The position numbers and the translations under genes are program-made. A stretch of 6,807 nt of DNA from the NCBI GenBank assembly GCA_937976315.1, contig CALJRR010000065.1, positions 1 to 6,807 on the forward strand, in the 5' to 3' direction. Below the pieces are notes generated by a model, which made no database searches, was not told the DNA's origin, and saw only the letters and a list, made by a program, of their open reading frames with translations. This stretch comes from an uncultured Candidatus Saccharibacteria bacterium (GTDB taxonomy: Bacteria > Patescibacteriota > Saccharimonadia > Saccharimonadales > Saccharimonadaceae). Below are positions 4,730 through 6,807 of this stretch, one piece after another (the first letter of the stretch is position 1; every line of letters starts with the position of its first letter).

Positions 4730-4734
4730 TTTCG
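4721..4734 (+). repeat. Right 14-base direct repeat of the hammerhead-bearing unit
   Basis: AAAGTGCGCTTTCG at 4721-4734 differs from the left copy at one position (G for T at 4726). On the minus strand it reproduces GAAA plus the stem III 3' strand of the hammerhead. It lacks the stem II sequence before it and CTGATGA, so it is not a second ribozyme by itself. Confidence 0.75.
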
Positions 4735-4771
4735 GACAAAACAACGGTTCTGTCAACAAAAGCTGTATTCA

Positions 4772-4800
4772 TTTATATCACTAATATAATAAAATGTCAA
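4772..4800 (-). promoter_or_regulatory. Near-consensus promoter for the membrane-protein gene
   Basis: On the minus strand a perfect -35 TTGACA (4800-4795) is followed by exactly 17 bases and TATAAA (4777-4772). The TGn of an extended -10 directly precedes the hexamer. Transcription should begin near 4765, giving a leader of about 205 bases. The promoter lies outside the 714-base repeat-bounded unit, in AT-rich sequence just after the aminopeptidase stop. Other copies of TTGACA on the same strand occur at 4813-4808 and 4756-4751 without equally good -10 boxes. Confidence 0.8.
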
Positions 4801-4830
4801 TAGATTTTGTCAAAAATGTGACATAATATA

Positions 4831-6807
4831 TCACAGTGTTGTTTGCAAAGCAGAGAGCACGTCCGCCTTATCTCGCTCAATCAGCTCAACTCGCGCGGAT
4901 ATTTCGGTAATTCCCAGCTTAATCGTTCTGGTGAGGGCTGGAATATCCATCATCGGTTCAAAGAATTGTTGAAAGTCGTTAAGTTCGTTGGTCGTCAGTA
5001 GGGCTGTGGCGGCATAGCGAATAAAATCGTCGTAGCTTTTATCATCGCCAAACGTATCCTCGACCCACGCCCAGTTTTCTTTCAACCAATTCCACGCAAT
5101 CTGACGATTTTCCCGCGTCCGAATCAAATATACAAACCAACGGCTGGCGTCTTGCGGGCGGATAATATTGGAATCTTTAATGTTAGCAAGAATTTTTTCT
5201 GCGGTTTTGGGGTTTTTAGTGGAAGTTAGCCCAATTGCAATATCATTCTGCAGATCATTTGACGGCGTGTTTTTATATGTGGCAAAGAGATTATCAATCA
5301 TCTCTGGCGTCTCGAAATGCCTCACGTTTGCGCTGATGATTAAAGCTCGAATTTCTGTCGGTAAGTCTTCCAATTTATTATTGTCAAAACGCGTTTTTGC
5401 CTCGTTCAAAACGTCTTTATCTTCGCTATACATCATCAAGCTCAAAGCCGTGGTGCGCCGCTCGCGGTCGTCGTCTGATTCGCCAGCTTTTTCATCCCAG
5501 CCCAATTCCTCAAATGTGGCGCGTGCAAATTCTCCAGAAATTCGCTTTAATGAATCTCTGGCAGCATCATTATCATCGACGAATTTTCGCAGTTCCGTCA
5601 AAGCACCAGCCGCCATCCCGAAGACTTTTTCGTTGGTTTCGGTTTTTAGTGACAATGCCAATGGAAGTAGTGACGCCGAGTTTTCAAATCCAGCGCGGGC
5701 GAGTATTGTCGCGTCCTGTAAGATACAAATCTTATCTAAGGTTGGCAATTCTGTAATGTTTTTCAATAAATATTCGCGAGTGGATTCGTCATATTTGGTG
5801 ACGAAGTGGGCGCTTAAGCCGCAGTTTAATTGCAATGGCTTTTCAATAGAAACGGTGGTTTCTTTTTGATTTAGAACCTTTACGTCAAGCGGTTGGTTCG
5901 CGAATAATGGAATCGGCCATAATGCGTCAGATGGTTGGTGCTCGCCGATGAAGAATCGCTCCTGGCTTAAAATCGCCGCGTCGTGACTGTTTGAAACTGA
6001 TACGACAGGAAGGCCAGGTTGGGAAATCCAAGCGTTCATTAGATTGACGATTGGCTGACCGCTTGCTGATTCCAATTCTTGCCATAAATCATTTCCGACG
6101 GTATTTTTATACGCGAATTTTTCAAAATATGATTTAAGTCCAGCGCGAAATGCCTCTTCGCCGATAAGTTTTCTGACCATAACAAGCAGCCGTCCGCCTT
6201 TGGCATAAACAATTGCTGGGTCAAACAAAGTGCTGATTTCGTCTGGATGATTGACATCGGCTTGAACTGATTGAACGCCGTCCAAGCTGTCGCGCCTAAG
6301 TGCGGCCGTTACTTCATTCATGGCAAAATATTCCCACATGTGCCAATCCGGTTGGAGCGCGTCAATTGCTACATATTCCATCATATTGGCAAAGCTTTCG
6401 TTGAGCCACAAGTCGTTCCACCACTGCATGGTAACTAAATTGCCAAACCATTGATGGCTAAGTTCGTGCGCGATAACCGTGGCAATGAAGCGTCTGGATG
6501 ATTCTGGGGTCAATTCTGGGTCCGCAAGCAAACAACTTTCGCGGTAAGTAATTAATCCCCAGTTTTCCATGGCGCCAGACGAAAAGTCGGGAAGGGCGAC
6601 GTGATCGGATTTTGGCAATGGATATTTGACGCCGAAATATTCATCATAAAAATCAATTGATCGAGTGGCGATATCTAACGCAAAATCTAATGTATTTTCA
6701 TTCTGAGCTGGCGTTGCCCAGACGTTAACCTCGACGCCAGATTTGGTGTGGGCGGATTTTTTGTGCAATTCACCGATGACAAAAGCCAGAAGATAGCTGC
6801 TCATTCG
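4831..6807 (-). CDS. M1-family zinc aminopeptidase (5' end outside the window)
   Basis: The visible 658 codons encode the catalytic and C-terminal domains of an M1 (gluzincin, PepN-like) aminopeptidase, which removes N-terminal residues from peptides. Counting from the Met at 6804-6802, MSSYLLAFVIGEL (1-13) is the usual end of the N-terminal beta domain. GAMEN (77-81) binds the substrate N-terminus. HELSH (113-117) with NE at 135-136 supplies the zinc ligands H113, H117 and E136 and the catalytic E114. Y200 in VYAKGG is the transition-state tyrosine. From about 280 onward the chain matches the helical-repeat ERAP1_C-like domain. That Met is internal: the reading frame stays open to the window edge, and about 200 N-terminal residues typical of the family are missing. 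There is no signal of decay. It is convergent with the GTPase gene, and the membrane-protein promoter lies just beyond its stop. Confidence 0.95.
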   Translation of the reverse strand, partial: RMSSYLLAFVIGELHKKSAHTKSGVEVNVWATPAQNENTLDFALDIATRSIDFYDEYFGVKYPLPKSDHVALPDFSSGAMENWGLITYRESCLLADPELTPESSRRFIATVIAHELSHQWFGNLVTMQWWNDLWLNESFANMMEYVAIDALQPDWHMWEYFAMNEVTAALRRDSLDGVQSVQADVNHPDEISTLFDPAIVYAKGGRLLVMVRKLIGEEAFRAGLKSYFEKFAYKNTVGNDLWQELESASGQPIVNLMNAWISQPGLPVVSVSNSHDAAILSQERFFIGEHQPSDALWPIPLFANQPLDVKVLNQKETTVSIEKPLQLNCGLSAHFVTKYDESTREYLLKNITELPTLDKICILQDATILARAGFENSASLLPLALSLKTETNEKVFGMAAGALTELRKFVDDNDAARDSLKRISGEFARATFEELGWDEKAGESDDDRERRTTALSLMMYSEDKDVLNEAKTRFDNNKLEDLPTEIRALIISANVRHFETPEMIDNLFATYKNTPSNDLQNDIAIGLTSTKNPKTAEKILANIKDSNIIRPQDASRWFVYLIRTRENRQIAWNWLKENWAWVEDTFGDDKSYDDFIRYAATALLTTNELNDFQQFFEPMMDIPALTRTIKLGITEISARVELIERDKADVLSALQTTL

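Larger units (their letters stand above)
4007..4734 (-). mobile_element. Candidate 714-base integrated unit with hammerhead ribozyme and membrane-protein gene
   Basis: The stretch between the two 14-base direct repeats contains one minus-strand gene, a structured leader and a type III hammerhead. It sits between two convergent chromosomal genes. Over 4141-4560 a hand count gives about 51% GC, against 38-40% in two samples of the adjacent GTPase gene. The right repeat continues (4720-4703, minus strand) with sequence complementary to that just preceding the hammerhead (4081-4066), so head-to-tail joining would lengthen ribozyme stem III. This suggests integration of a circular form with duplication of a 14-base core, by site-specific recombination or another route. 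No recombinase or reverse transcriptase is encoded in the unit, so movement would need help in trans. The exact borders are inferred, and a static genomic unit remains possible. Confidence 0.4.

Noticed and set aside
4007..4734. Obelisk or viroid integrated as DNA
   Set aside because: The type III hammerhead and circular logic are reminiscent, but the leader folds into local hairpins and not one long rod. The encoded protein has a membrane helix and does not resemble what I know of Oblin-1. I keep only the more general circular-element idea.
4721..4740. A second hammerhead at the 5' end of the unit
   Set aside because: Only GAAA and the stem III 3' strand are present; no CTGATGA or stem II strand precedes them, so it cannot cleave on its own.
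4808..4823. TGTCA/TGACA inverted repeat after the aminopeptidase stop as terminator
   Set aside because: It has only five A/T-rich pairs without a T-run; it is better explained as overlap with the TTGACA-like promoter region.
5333..5352. CTGATGA followed by a GAA on the plus strand inside the aminopeptidase gene
   Set aside because: The second core reads GAAT, not GAAA, and no stem II or stem I pairing forms; it is a chance match in coding sequence.

Overview
The window is about 40% GC in its ordinary genes (two 60-base samples of the GTPase gene counted by hand give 38-40%), tightly packed, and uses the standard code. The gene set (TerC-like DUF475 protein, peptidyl-tRNA hydrolase, CobW-type GTPase, M1 aminopeptidase) and the apparently leaderless promoters suggest a small-genome bacterium of the Candidatus Saccharibacteria (TM7) type. 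This is an inference from gene content and style; no rRNA or other marker is present to prove it.

Layout. 1-1263 (minus) is a two-gene operon of a UPF0718/DUF318-type permease and the start of its usual TIGR03943-type partner, overlapping by 11 bases. Divergent from it is a TerC-like membrane protein (1305-2426, plus). Convergent with that, 8 bases away, is peptidyl-tRNA hydrolase (2435-2995, minus), which is divergent from a CobW/COG0523 GTPase (3039-4007, plus). The right end is a large M1 aminopeptidase (4831-6807, minus) whose N-terminus lies outside the window. Both divergent pairs are separated by only about 40 bases and carry a -10 box 6-8 bases before each ATG, which predicts leaderless mRNAs.

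The unusual part is 4007-4800, between the converging GTPase and aminopeptidase genes. It holds one minus-strand gene for a small membrane-anchored protein with a phage-like look, at about 51% GC. This gene has a near-consensus promoter, a roughly 200-base structured leader with a possible Shine-Dalgarno-sequestering switch, and a real Shine-Dalgarno sequence, unlike its neighbours. Just after its stop codon lie a long imperfect hairpin and then a complete type III hammerhead self-cleaving ribozyme (4009-4065, minus strand), with every core nucleotide and all three helices present.

The unit is bounded by 14-base direct repeats (4007-4020 and 4721-4734, 13/14 identical, period 714). The repeat is itself the GAAA plus stem III 3' strand of the hammerhead. 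The sequence following the right-hand copy continues as the complement of the sequence preceding the hammerhead. Joined head to tail, the 714-base unit would therefore form a hammerhead with a stem III extended from 7 to about 23 base pairs. This is what one expects of an integrated or formerly circular element (DNA circle or circular RNA) carrying a membrane-protein gene. The hammerhead is seen directly in the sequence; the mobile or circular interpretation is inference.
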